11,027 nt of DNA from positions 1 through 11,027 of the forward strand of contig JALQSZ010000033.1 in assembly GCA_023264135.1 (NCBI GenBank), given 5' to 3'. Position 1 is the stretch's first letter. Each line of letters starts with the position of its first letter. Source of the stretch: Acidimicrobiales bacterium (GTDB lineage Bacteria > Actinomycetota > Acidimicrobiia > Acidimicrobiales > Acidimicrobilacustridaceae). Shown here one piece after another: positions 1 through 7,573 of this stretch. Below the pieces are notes generated by a model. That model searched no databases. It was not told where the DNA came from and worked only from the letters and a program-made list of their open reading frames with translations. A program made the position numbers and the translations under genes.

Positions 1-471
1 ACCATCGAGCAGATCGAGGAACTTGCTCCCGACGGCGTGCTCATTAGTCCCGGACCCGGTCGACCAGAAGATGCCGGACTTTCCAACGCCGTGATCACCA
101 CGTTTGCCGGACGAGTTCCTGTATTCGGTGTGTGCCTCGGGCATCAGTGCATCGGTCAGGTCTACGGCGGCGACGTTGTGCGCGCACCGCAACTCATGCA
201 CGGAAAGACCTCGCTGATTTCGCACGAAGGCAAAGGTGTCTTCGCCGGTCTTCCCGATCCGTTCGAAGCCACTCGCTATCACTCACTTGTTGTGGAACGC
301 GACAGTGTTCCGGAGTGTCTTGAGATCACCGCACAAACCCAAGACGGTTTAGTGATGGGTCTTCGCCATCGTGAGTTCGATGTTGAAGGCGTGCAGTTCC
401 ATCCCGAATCGATTCTCACCGCGGGTGGTCATCAACTCGTCGGCAATTTCTTGGAACGCTGCGGCCACTAA
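1..471 (+). CDS. trpG: Anthranilate / aminodeoxychorismate synthase glutamine amidotransferase subunit (TrpG/PabA), 5'-truncated
   Basis: Class I glutamine amidotransferase subunit that releases ammonia from glutamine for the TrpE- or PabB-type partner, in tryptophan or folate synthesis in the cytoplasm. The frame is open from base 1, giving 156 visible residues, so roughly 40 N-terminal residues lie outside the window; the GTG at 37 is internal, because conserved sequence precedes it. Visible landmarks are the SPGPGRPEDAG loop (residues 16-26), the nucleophile elbow FGVCLGHQ with catalytic Cys45, and VQFHPES with catalytic His134 and Glu136. The complete triad argues for an active enzyme. 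It converges on pknB, as trpG does in Mycobacterium tuberculosis. The sequence does not separate a TrpG role from a PabA role, and the synthase partner is not in the window. The family call is firm. Confidence 0.95.
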   Translation, partial: TIEQIEELAPDGVLISPGPGRPEDAGLSNAVITTFAGRVPVFGVCLGHQCIGQVYGGDVVRAPQLMHGKTSLISHEGKGVFAGLPDPFEATRYHSLVVERDSVPECLEITAQTQDGLVMGLRHREFDVEGVQFHPESILTAGGHQLVGNFLERCGH

Positions 472-485
472 GCCGCGTCGCTCTC

Positions 486-500
486 GCTCGCGTCGCGAGC
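486..500. terminator. Small hairpin between convergent trpG and pknB (candidate bidirectional terminator)
   Basis: A perfect 6-bp GC-rich stem (gctcgc / gcgagc) with a 3-nt loop sits in the 55-base gap between the trpG stop and the pknB stop. The position suits termination of both convergent transcripts. No T-tract follows on either strand, so it is not a canonical intrinsic terminator. This is inferred mainly from position. Confidence 0.3.
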
Positions 501-526
501 AATTCGTGAGAACGCCCGCGGGAGAG

Positions 527-2329
527 TTAGTTCGGAGAAACTGTCGTGGTCGTTGTCGAAGTCGTCGTAGTTGACGACGTCGTCGACGCTGCTGGACCGG
601 TCGAGACCACGATGGCCACCGTCGAACCCTTTGACGCCTTCGATCCCGCTGTCGGGTTCGTGCTGATGACGTTGCCTGCAGGAACGGTGGACGATGACTG
701 TTGGGTTGTCGTCACCGTGAATCCGGCCTGACCAAGTTGGTTCGATGCGGTCGCCGCGCTGAGTCCCACCACATTCGGAATCGAGACATCGCCGGCACCG
801 CTCGACACGGTGATGGTGACGACTGAGTTCTTTGTGGCCTTCGAGTTCGCGTTCGGAGATTGCGAGATCACGGTGCCCTTGGCAACGGTGTCGCTCGACG
901 CTTCCTTCACTTCAGGAATGAAGTTGTTGGTCTTCAACAATGACTCCGCCGCAGCCTGCGTTCGGCCGACAACATCGGGAACGGTGCCATCGCCGATGCC
1001 AGAGCTCACGGTGATTTCCACGGTTGAACCCTTGGCGGCGCTGGTGTTGCCCTTCGGAGTCTGTTCAAACACCTGGTTTGCCGGAACGGTGTCGTTGGCA
1101 ACGTTCTTGACCGACACCTTGAAACCAGCGGTACTCAGGGTATTTGTGGCGTCGGTGACGTCCTTGGTCGTGACATCGGGAACGCTGACCTTTTCGGTCG
1201 ACTTGCCCATGCTCGAACCGACAAAGAACAAGATGAGTCCGATAAGTACGAGTGCGCCGATGGTGAGGCCCACGTACAAACCAGTGCGCTTCTTCTCGGG
1301 CGGCACCGCGTAGTTGCCACCGGTTGTGGGTGGGCCACCAAAGTTCGCGCCGCCCGCAGCTCCCGATGCCGCCGGGACCATGGCAGTGGCATCGGCGGGG
1401 GCAGCACCGGCAAGACCGGCACCAATCACCACGCCGGCTGCAGCACCAGCGGCCGCGCCGGGAAGACCAGCAGCGAGAACGGGCTGGCCTTCAAGGAAAC
1501 GACGAAGGTCGGAACGAAGATCTTCTGCCGACGCGTAACGCTGCGCGGGATCCTTTGCGAGCAACTTGAGATCGATTGCTTCAAGCGCGGGAGGAACGTT
1601 CGGGTTGATGCGGCTCGGCGGAACTGGTTGTTCCTGCACATGCTTGTACGCGACGGCAACCGGTGAATCGCCAGAGAATGGCGGACGCGCTGTCAGCATT
1701 TCGTAGAGCACGCAACCGAGTGAGTAGAGATCAGAACGCGGGTCGACCGCGTGACCTTGCGCTTGTTCGGGTGAGAAGTACGTGGCCGTACCCATGACCG
1801 AACCGGCTTGCGTGAGATTGACTGCTGCATCGCCAGTTGTCGCGGCCTGTGCGATACCAAAGTCGGCAACCTTCACCTGACCCGACGGAGTGATGAGGAT
1901 GTTGCCGGGCTTCACGTCGCGATGCACAACACCGTTGCGATGCGCGAAACCGAGCGCAGCGGCAACATCGGCAGTGATTTCCGCGGCACGGTTGGGATGA
2001 AGCGGGCCTTCAGTGCGAATGATTTCGGAAAGCGGACGGCCTTCGACGTATTCCATGACAATGAAATAGGTGCCGTACTGCTGGCCCCAGTCGTAGACCG
2101 CAACGATGTTGGGCTGATTCAGATTGGCGGCCGCTTGCGCTTCGCGGCGGAAACGCTCGACAAACGCCGCATCTCGGGCGTGTTCGGTGAAGAGCACCTT
2201 CACCGCCACGGGCCGGTCGAGCAGAAGGTCGCGTGCGAGATAGACGTCGGCCATCCCGCCTCGCGCCAACTTCCGGTGCAATTCGTAGCGATCGTTGAAA
2301 ACTGTGGGGCCCGCAGGTGTGTCACTCAT
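527..2329 (-). CDS. pknB: Membrane serine/threonine protein kinase with three extracellular PASTA repeats (PknB)
   Basis: PknB-type receptor kinase that senses peptidoglycan fragments or lipid II outside and phosphorylates growth and division proteins inside. In the 600-residue form, the kinase domain spans about 14-280: glycine-rich loop LARGGMADVY (first loop glycine replaced by Ala22, as loops of this family tolerate), ATP-binding Lys44, catalytic HRD 136-138, DFG 156-158, and GTATYFSPEQ 180-189. An Ala/Gly-rich linker (286-340) leads to a membrane segment at about 351-371. Three PASTA repeats follow (about 380-445, 447-512, 514-578), then a Thr/Ser tail. M. tuberculosis PknB has four PASTA repeats. 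The ATG at 2329 (MSDTPAGP) places RYEL where PknB proteins have it; a GTG at 2371 in the same frame would add 14 residues. Neither has a clear Shine-Dalgarno sequence. It is the last gene of the operon. Confidence 0.97.
   Translation of the reverse strand: MSDTPAGPTVFNDRYELHRKLARGGMADVYLARDLLLDRPVAVKVLFTEHARDAAFVERFRREAQAAANLNQPNIVAVYDWGQQYGTYFIVMEYVEGRPLSEIIRTEGPLHPNRAAEITADVAAALGFAHRNGVVHRDVKPGNILITPSGQVKVADFGIAQAATTGDAAVNLTQAGSVMGTATYFSPEQAQGHAVDPRSDLYSLGCVLYEMLTARPPFSGDSPVAVAYKHVQEQPVPPSRINPNVPPALEAIDLKLLAKDPAQRYASAEDLRSDLRRFLEGQPVLAAGLPGAAAGAAAGVVIGAGLAGAAPADATAMVPAASGAAGGANFGGPPTTGGNYAVPPEKKRTGLYVGLTIGALVLIGLILFFVGSSMGKSTEKVSVPDVTTKDVTDATNTLSTAGFKVSVKNVANDTVPANQVFEQTPKGNTSAAKGSTVEITVSSGIGDGTVPDVVGRTQAAAESLLKTNNFIPEVKEASSDTVAKGTVISQSPNANSKATKNSVVTITVSSGAGDVSIPNVVGLSAATASNQLGQAGFTVTTTQQSSSTVPAGNVISTNPTAGSKASKGSTVAIVVSTGPAASTTSSTTTTSTTTTTVSPN
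536..589 (-). repeat. Low-complexity Thr/Ser codon tract, 3' end of pknB
   Basis: The plus strand shows near-triplet repeats of gtc, gtt and gtg units, which on the coding strand are runs of ACN Thr codons with some Ser. They encode the extracellular C-terminal tail of PknB after the last PASTA repeat. Such tracts can vary in length between strains by slippage; that is inference. Confidence 0.75.
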
Positions 2330-2392
2330 CGCCGCAAAGACTACGACCGATTCGCCGGCGCCACGATGCACCCGATCAAGGTTTCGGCGTTC

Positions 2393-3874
2393 TCAGCAAC
2401 CGCCCTGCGCGGCGAGCGCAGTTTGAAGGACAGCTTTCGCGATCGGCGCAGCGACTCGGCCACCGGTCGCCTCGCTTCCACCCGACTGGTTCAGCACCAC
2501 CACGGCCACCGCAACCGTTGGCGGCTTCCCCGGAGGACCGGCGAAACCCATGATCCAGGTATGGCTCTTTGGCGGTTCGGTTCCGAGCTGGGCCGTACCG
2601 GTCTTTCCGCCCACGGTGCAGCCCTGAATGGCCATTCCCGTTGCGGTGCCGCCCTTGACCACGCCCACCATGTCGTCAAACAGGGTCGAGGCGGCGGTGG
2701 ACGACATCGGGGTCAGCCACTTCGACGGGCTGTAGGTCGACACCACATCGCCTTGCACGTTGCGGACTTCGGAAAGCAGATGCGGCTTCATGATCACGCC
2801 ACCGTTCGCGACACCGCCGGCGACCATCGCCATTTGCAGTGGCGTCGCTTGCACATCGTTCTGACCAATCGACGACATGGCGAGTTTGGGCTGGTTGTTT
2901 CCAACGTTGGTGGGGAATACCGATTTCGCAGGTTCAGGCATGTCGATCGGAACGGTGGAGTTGAATCCGAACGAACCTGCCCCGGCCACCATGTCGACTG
3001 GTCCAATGGTTTCGGCACCCATCTCGGCGAACGAGGAGTTGCAGGAGACACGAAGAATCTCCGGCAACGTTCCTCCGCAGGTTTCACCGCCGAAGTTCAT
3101 GATCGGTTTGTTGGTTCCTTGCGGCGTGTAACCAGTCATGAACGGATACGAAGGTTCCGTGTTCGTGACCTTGCCGGTTTGAAGTCCGACGCCCGCGGTA
3201 ACGACCTTGAAGGTTGAACCTGGGAAATAGCGATCTTGATAGAAGTGGGCGCGCATCGGGACACCGGGCGCCGCGTTCAACAACTTCCACGATGCTTCGG
3301 AAATCGACTTATCGAGCGAACTCACCGTGTTGGGGTCGTAGGACGGCCAGCTCCAGAATCCGAGAATGGCTCCAGTGCGAGGGTCGAGCGCAACGACCGA
3401 ACCTTCACGATCGCCGAGTTGCTGCCGCGCCGTTTCCTGAATGTCTTTGCGGAGCGAGATCGAAACATTGCCGACGTTTTCGCGTGCAACAAAGAGATCG
3501 CCGAAGCTCTTGACTTGTTGGTCGAAGGTTGAACCCGAAAGTTCGTCGTTGTACTGCTTCTCGAGGCCTGACGAGCCGTAACGGAAAGAGAAATAGCCGG
3601 TGGTCTGACCGAAGAGTTCCCCTTCTGGATACACCCGCATCCGCTTGAACTCCGATGAGGTATCGGGATTGGCGATGCTTTGGGCAATGACTGCTCCATC
3701 GGCAGAAATGATCGAACCGCGCGCCCGATTGAAGTCACGACGAACCTGCGCCGTGTTCATGGGGTTGGTATCAAGGCTGTTCTTGTCAACAACTTGAATC
3801 CAATTGAGCTTTGCAAACAACGCCACATAGAGAACAACCAATACGACGCCGAGCTTCATGATGTTGCGATTCAT
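2393..3874 (-). CDS. pbpA: Class B penicillin-binding protein, peptidoglycan DD-transpeptidase (PbpA)
   Basis: Monofunctional transpeptidase that crosslinks peptidoglycan in the periplasmic space, paired with the SEDS polymerase RodA encoded immediately upstream. The protein is 493 residues, close to M. tuberculosis PbpA. A short cytoplasmic N-terminus leads to one membrane anchor (about 7-23), then the PBP dimerisation/pedestal region with RARGSIISADG (50-60), and the transpeptidase domain from about 158. All three active-site motifs are present: STFK with nucleophile Ser220 and Lys223, SCN 277-279, and KTG 424-426. The ATG start overlaps the rodA stop by 4 nt (ATGA) and has a strong GGAGGT ribosome site 6 nt upstream, so translation is probably coupled. 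The next gene downstream is pknB, where M. tuberculosis has pknA. Nothing suggests inactivation. Confidence 0.96.
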   Translation of the reverse strand: MNRNIMKLGVVLVVLYVALFAKLNWIQVVDKNSLDTNPMNTAQVRRDFNRARGSIISADGAVIAQSIANPDTSSEFKRMRVYPEGELFGQTTGYFSFRYGSSGLEKQYNDELSGSTFDQQVKSFGDLFVARENVGNVSISLRKDIQETARQQLGDREGSVVALDPRTGAILGFWSWPSYDPNTVSSLDKSISEASWKLLNAAPGVPMRAHFYQDRYFPGSTFKVVTAGVGLQTGKVTNTEPSYPFMTGYTPQGTNKPIMNFGGETCGGTLPEILRVSCNSSFAEMGAETIGPVDMVAGAGSFGFNSTVPIDMPEPAKSVFPTNVGNNQPKLAMSSIGQNDVQATPLQMAMVAGGVANGGVIMKPHLLSEVRNVQGDVVSTYSPSKWLTPMSSTAASTLFDDMVGVVKGGTATGMAIQGCTVGGKTGTAQLGTEPPKSHTWIMGFAGPPGKPPTVAVAVVVLNQSGGSEATGGRVAAPIAKAVLQTALAAQGGC

Positions 3875-5175
3875 GCAGCCACCTCCGCCGCTGCACGATT
3901 CATTGCCCGCTTTGATGTTTGATCACTGATGCGCAACAACAACGCCAAGATCACGTAGTTCATGACCAACGAAGAGCCGCCGTAGGAGATGAACGGCAGT
4001 GCCACACCGGTAAGCGGAAGCAGACGAAGCACGCCCGCAACGATGATGAACGCCTGCAAACCGAGGAGCAACGTGAAACCCGTTGCCAACAACTTGTCAA
4101 AGACCTGATCAGTTGCCGCAGCAATGCGCAGGCCGGAACCGATTACCAAGAGATACGCGATGATGATCAGCGAACCGCCGACAAGACCGAGTTCTTCAGC
4201 AATGACGGCGAAGATGAAATCGTTTTCGGCCGCAGGAATACGTGTGTCTCCCCCGCGTCCGAGGCCAGTTCCGGTGAGCCCACCAAAGGCCATGGCGAAC
4301 ATGCCCTGAATGATTTGGTATCCGTTGCCACTCGGCGTCTTCCACGGATCAAGCCAAATGTCGACGCGGACTTTCACGTGATCGAGCGTGCGCCATGCAA
4401 AGAACGCGCCTGCAGCAAAGAGTCCGCCACCAATCACGAGGAACGACGTGCGCTGCGTGGCAACCCAAATCATCACGAGGAACAACGCGAAGAACAGCAG
4501 CGAGGATCCCAGATCCTTTTGGTAGAACATCACGAGCAATGTGACGCCCCACGCGATCAACACCGGACCGAGATATTTCGGATGCGGAAGTCGGATCGGA
4601 CCAATTTTCCACTGGCTGGTCGCGATGAGTTCACGCTGATCAGCAAGGTATGCGGCAAAGAAGATGGCGAGCGCAACTTTTGCGACTTCGCCGGGCTGGA
4701 AACTGATCGGACCAAGCTTCACCCAAATCGTGCTGCCACTTCCCGCGTCGTACCCCAGTCCCGGCACAAGTGGAAGCAACAAAAGCCCAATACCTACAAG
4801 GGCAAACGTATAGCGGTAGCGCTCAAGATCGCGCGGTCGCTTTACCCACCAAAGTGTGAGCACAAAGGCAACGATGCCTATCGCTGTCCATGTTGCTTGC
4901 GCGGCCGCGAGCTTTTCGTTGAGTCCAGCAATGACGACGTAGCCAAGACCATTCAGCAGGGTCACCGTTGGAAGCAGAATCGGGTCGGCACCAGGAGCGA
5001 GTTTTCTCACCGCGAAGTGCGCACCCATAAACAGTGCGATCACCGCAACGAGGAACGGAATGATGTTCGCAGGGATACGCGACTCAGAGCCAAGACTGGC
5101 CAGCACATAGGCGGCGCACACGATGACCACTGTCATCAACATGAGTCCAAGTTCGGTGTTGCGACGGCGCGTCAC
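3871..5175 (-). CDS. rodA: SEDS-family peptidoglycan glycosyltransferase (RodA/FtsW-like)
   Basis: Polytopic membrane enzyme that polymerises lipid II into glycan strands, acting with its class B PBP partner (PbpA, next gene). It has 434 residues with about ten or more hydrophobic segments along its length. SEDS signatures: FQPGEVAKVALAIF (159-172), FYQKDLGSS (217-225), FGGLTGTGLGRGG (297-309), the AAENDFIFAVIAEELG region (315-330) containing Asp319, which matches the essential aspartate of the family, and LPFISYGGSS (393-402) near the C-terminus. The start is GTG, 4 nt after the pstP stop, preceded by a GAGGTGA ribosome site that overlaps that stop. Its position between pstP and pbpA identifies it as the RodA of this cluster rather than the divisome FtsW, although sequence alone separates the two poorly. 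Confidence 0.95.
   Translation of the reverse strand: MTRRRNTELGLMLMTVVIVCAAYVLASLGSESRIPANIIPFLVAVIALFMGAHFAVRKLAPGADPILLPTVTLLNGLGYVVIAGLNEKLAAAQATWTAIGIVAFVLTLWWVKRPRDLERYRYTFALVGIGLLLLPLVPGLGYDAGSGSTIWVKLGPISFQPGEVAKVALAIFFAAYLADQRELIATSQWKIGPIRLPHPKYLGPVLIAWGVTLLVMFYQKDLGSSLLFFALFLVMIWVATQRTSFLVIGGGLFAAGAFFAWRTLDHVKVRVDIWLDPWKTPSGNGYQIIQGMFAMAFGGLTGTGLGRGGDTRIPAAENDFIFAVIAEELGLVGGSLIIIAYLLVIGSGLRIAAATDQVFDKLLATGFTLLLGLQAFIIVAGVLRLLPLTGVALPFISYGGSSLVMNYVILALLLRISDQTSKRAMNRAAAEVAA
3881..3886 (-). promoter_or_regulatory. Shine-Dalgarno site of pbpA
   Basis: GGAGGT on the minus strand, 6 nt before the pbpA ATG, lying inside the 3' end of rodA. It is the best ribosome binding site in the operon and fixes the pbpA start. 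Confidence 0.85.
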
Positions 5176-5179
5176 ACCG

Positions 5180-5186
5180 TCACCTC
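5180..5186 (-). promoter_or_regulatory. Shine-Dalgarno site of rodA overlapping the pstP stop
   Basis: GAGGTGA on the minus strand, whose TGA is the pstP stop codon; the rodA GTG begins 4 nt later. The arrangement supports the GTG start and suggests translational coupling. Confidence 0.75.
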
Positions 5187-6388
5187 ACGATCGTGGTCGT
5201 TGTGCTCGACGAAGGCGTCGTTGTCGTCGTGGTTGCTTTCGAGTTCTGTTCAATCAAGTTGTTGATGTAGGTGCGAGCTGAACTCAACGACGGTTGCTCG
5301 ACTCCGTTCTTCACATCAACTAACGCAGCTTGCGGGACATTCGCAACGAGCAGTTCAGAATCCTCGGCGAGTGATGGTTGGATCCACAACACACCACCGG
5401 GTTTACCGTGAAAGATTGCGACGTTTTCGCCATCTACACCGACGTACCAGGTCTTGGTTCCGGTCCACCAGATAAAGGCAAAGCCCGCCAAAATCACAAA
5501 GACAAACGCGGCAACGAACACTCCGACACGCCATGTGAATGAACTGCGAACCACTCCCGGCGGCCTCGGTTGCTTGGCTTCGGAACCATCGACATCGCCA
5601 ACGGTGAGATCGCCGCCAGTATGAGAATTGCGAACTCGATTCGCGGGATCGGCATTTGGGTCGCGCCCTGCGTCGTCGACGACATCGACAACAACACAGG
5701 TGATGTTGTCTCGACCGCCGCCTTCATTCGCAAGACGAATGAGTTCTCGACACGCCTCATTCGGATCGGCCAAACGACGCAATGTTGCCGCGATGCGATT
5801 TTCGTCAACTTCGTTGAACAACCCATCGCTGCAGATCAAATAGCGATCGCCGATGACCGGCAGGATCTCCCAGGAATCAACAAGCACCGTTCCATCGATG
5901 CCAAGCGCACGGGTCAGGATGTTTCGCTGCGGATGTACCGCAGCTTCAGCGGCGGTAAGTCGGCCTTGGCGCTCCATCGTTGCCACGAGGCTGTGATCTT
6001 CGGTGATCTGCGCAAGGTTGCCATCAGATAAGAGATAAAGGCGCGAATCTCCAACGTTTACAACGCCAATTGCATCTCGGCCCGATGCTTCAACAAGGGC
6101 CATCGCAACAAGCGTCGTGCCCATTCCTGCGAGTTCCGGGTCGGCAGTCGACCGCGACACCAATGTGTGGTTGGCGTTTTCAACAGCGCGCACGAGCACG
6201 TCGGTACCGGCAGCGGTGAATTCGGTTTGCAGCGTCTCGAGTGCAAGGTGACTCGCAACTTCACCGGCCTGATGTCCGCCCATTCCGTCGGCAACGGCAA
6301 AGAGTCCGTCGACGACGAGGAAGGAATCTTCGTTCGCTTGACGAACGCGACCAGTGTCGGTGGCTGCACCCCACGAGAAGCGAGTCAC
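5180..6388 (-). CDS. pstP: Membrane PP2C-type serine/threonine protein phosphatase (PstP)
   Basis: Metal-dependent phosphatase that reverses phosphorylation by the locus kinase. It has 402 residues against about 510 in M. tuberculosis PstP. The cytoplasmic PP2C domain spans about 4-236, with motifs RQANEDS (16-22), VADGMGGHQAGE (32-43, metal ligand Asp34), GMGTT (88-92), VGDSRLYL (112-119), CSDGL (186-190, Asp188) and RDNIT (226-230, Asp227), so the metal site looks intact. A linker leads to one membrane segment (about 286-308), then a small extracytoplasmic region with WYVGVDGENVAIFHG (314-328), resembling other PstP proteins, and a Thr/Ser tail. The GTG start overlaps the fhaB stop by 4 nt (GTGA) and has GGAG about 6 nt upstream. 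Being encoded with kinase and FHA readers supports a role in the same phosphothreonine circuit. Confidence 0.96.
   Translation of the reverse strand: MTRFSWGAATDTGRVRQANEDSFLVVDGLFAVADGMGGHQAGEVASHLALETLQTEFTAAGTDVLVRAVENANHTLVSRSTADPELAGMGTTLVAMALVEASGRDAIGVVNVGDSRLYLLSDGNLAQITEDHSLVATMERQGRLTAAEAAVHPQRNILTRALGIDGTVLVDSWEILPVIGDRYLICSDGLFNEVDENRIAATLRRLADPNEACRELIRLANEGGGRDNITCVVVDVVDDAGRDPNADPANRVRNSHTGGDLTVGDVDGSEAKQPRPPGVVRSSFTWRVGVFVAAFVFVILAGFAFIWWTGTKTWYVGVDGENVAIFHGKPGGVLWIQPSLAEDSELLVANVPQAALVDVKNGVEQPSLSSARTYINNLIEQNSKATTTTTTPSSSTTTTIVR
5192..5233 (-). repeat. Low-complexity Thr/Ser codon tract, 3' end of pstP
   Basis: Repeated gtc/gtt/gtg triplets on the plus strand encode the Thr/Ser-rich extracytoplasmic tail of PstP (about residues 386-399: six Thr, Pro-Ser-Ser-Ser, four Thr). 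The composition matches the tails of pknB and of the large repeat protein in this window. Confidence 0.75.
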
Positions 6389-6861
6389 TGCAACTCCATA
6401 ACGGTGTTGCCGATCTGCACAACGTCACCCGGTTTGATCACCATCGGGCCTGACACTTTGTGTCGGTTCAGCCATGTTCCGTTTGTCGAACCAAGGTCTT
6501 CGATCTGCCACTGATTGTCGCGGTTGAACACACGCGCATGAATTTGCGATGCATACGTGTCGTCGATTGTCACCTGACAACCAGCGGCTCGACCAATCGA
6601 AACTTCGCCCGTAAGTGGCCACGCTTTGCCCGCGATTTCTACCGGCTCGCGCACAACAAGCTGTCTCGTGCGCACAACATCTTTCGGCTCTTTCCGACGC
6701 TTGCGTGTTGGCGTTGCAACGGGTGGAACTGCAGCGCCCGCCGGAAGTTGCGGAGTTGGTCGAAGTTCTGCCCACACCGCGCGCACGACGCGAAAGAAGA
6801 ACAAATACAGGAGCGCCAAAAGGCACAGCTTCAAAACCAGAAGCAACTGGTCGGAGACCAT
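6385..6861 (-). CDS. fhaB: Membrane-anchored FHA-domain protein (FhaB/FipA type)
   Basis: Small phosphothreonine-reader protein of 158 residues, close to the 155 of M. tuberculosis FhaB. A hydrophobic N-terminal segment (about 6-26) should anchor it to the membrane; a Pro-rich then basic linker (35-60, with TRKRRKEPK) follows, and one FHA domain ends the protein (about 87-158). FHA signatures: SIGRAAGCQV with Gly90-Arg91, Ser105 and His108 in YASQIHAR, and DLGSTNGTWLN (122-132), which form the phosphothreonine pocket. In mycobacteria FhaB links PknA/PknB signalling to division proteins; the same role here is inferred. The linker carries several threonines, including Thr65, that a kinase might use. 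It starts 2 nt after the fhaA stop with no evident Shine-Dalgarno sequence, so coupling to fhaA is likely. Confidence 0.94.
   Translation of the reverse strand: MVSDQLLLVLKLCLLALLYLFFFRVVRAVWAELRPTPQLPAGAAVPPVATPTRKRRKEPKDVVRTRQLVVREPVEIAGKAWPLTGEVSIGRAAGCQVTIDDTYASQIHARVFNRDNQWQIEDLGSTNGTWLNRHKVSGPMVIKPGDVVQIGNTVMELQ
6394..6397 (-). promoter_or_regulatory. Shine-Dalgarno site of pstP
   Basis: GGAG on the minus strand, inside the end of fhaB and about 5 nt before the pstP GTG. It supports the GTG start that overlaps the fhaB stop. Confidence 0.6.
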
Positions 6862-6863
6862 GT

Positions 6864-7523
6864 TCAGGAGGCCTGGAACGTGAGGCGAATGTTTCCGAAG
6901 CCGAGTTCGTCGCCGTCGCGGAGTTCGCGTTCGTGGACGGGTACGCCGTTGACTGTGCTGCCATTGGTGGAACCGAGGTCAACCAGAACAAATCCCGTTC
7001 CACGCGGATGGATTTCCGCATGACGTCGGCTCACATTGGGATCAACCAGCGTGATCTCACATTCCGGAAGCCGACCAATGCTGATCATTTGTTCATGCAA
7101 CACAAATCGTTCACCGGTTGGGAGCACGAGTGAGCCTGCACCCGCACCGCCTTGACCTTCGCAAAATCGAGACTCGATCGAAAACGTTCCGGTGCGCTGA
7201 TTGTCGTCAACGACGAGTTCGACCTCGACCGGACCGAGGAAGGTGTACGCCTCGTCACGAGCATGCTCTCGGGCTGCGTCGCAGAGTTCTCGGGCCAGCG
7301 AATCGGCGATATCGACGAACGCATCGTGATCATCGGGCGAAATGGCGATCGTGAACGAGTTCGGCGCCACAGTTCGACCACGGACATCGACCGTACGGTG
7401 ATCGTCCATCTCTCGGGTCAGCTTGCGGCCGATCTCAATCGGGCGGACGCCACTCTTGAAGACTCGTGAGAACACGCCTTCAACGGCATGTTCGAGACGG
7501 CGTTCGAATCCTTTGAGACCCAC
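6864..7523 (-). CDS. fhaA: DUF3662 plus FHA-domain signalling protein (FhaA)
   Basis: Cytoplasmic phosphothreonine-reader protein. With the GTG start at 7523 it has 219 residues: an N-terminal DUF3662 domain (about 1-118) opening with GLKGFERRLEHAVEG and including RPIEIGRKLTREMDDH, a glycine-rich linker (about 124-131), and a C-terminal FHA domain (about 142-219) with IGRLPECEI (Gly150-Arg151), Ser165 and His168 in VSRRHAE, and GSTNGS (184-189). M. tuberculosis FhaA is about 527 residues with a long disordered centre, which is missing here; short forms are common in other actinobacteria. In mycobacteria FhaA binds the pseudokinase domain of MviN (MurJ) and regulates peptidoglycan synthesis. 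An in-frame ATG at 7592 has a good GAAGGGGG ribosome site and would add 23 residues that look unlike the family, so start choice is uncertain. It is the first gene of the operon. Confidence 0.92.
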   Translation of the reverse strand: MGLKGFERRLEHAVEGVFSRVFKSGVRPIEIGRKLTREMDDHRTVDVRGRTVAPNSFTIAISPDDHDAFVDIADSLARELCDAAREHARDEAYTFLGPVEVELVVDDNQRTGTFSIESRFCEGQGGAGAGSLVLPTGERFVLHEQMISIGRLPECEITLVDPNVSRRHAEIHPRGTGFVLVDLGSTNGSTVNGVPVHERELRDGDELGFGNIRLTFQAS

Positions 7524-7573
7524 GGAGAACAGGTTAGAGCCGGGGAACCCGGGTTTGATGCCGGTCGAACGCG

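Noticed and set aside
37..39. GTG as the trpG start
   Set aside because: Open frame and family-like sequence continue upstream to base 1, and a start here would remove the N-terminal strand of the amidotransferase fold.
1808..3217. Long plus-strand open frame of about 469 codons opposite pknB and pbpA
   Set aside because: It is antisense to two strongly conserved genes, has an Arg/His-rich composition typical of shadow frames, and shows no recognisable domain.
3919..5265. Long plus-strand open frame of about 448 codons opposite rodA
   Set aside because: It lies antisense to a membrane protein gene with all SEDS motifs; its charged, His/Arg/Gln-rich product is an artefact of the opposite frame.
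6425..7021. Minus-strand frame of about 198 codons across fhaB and fhaA
   Set aside because: It overlaps two well-supported FHA genes in another frame and has no recognisable domain.
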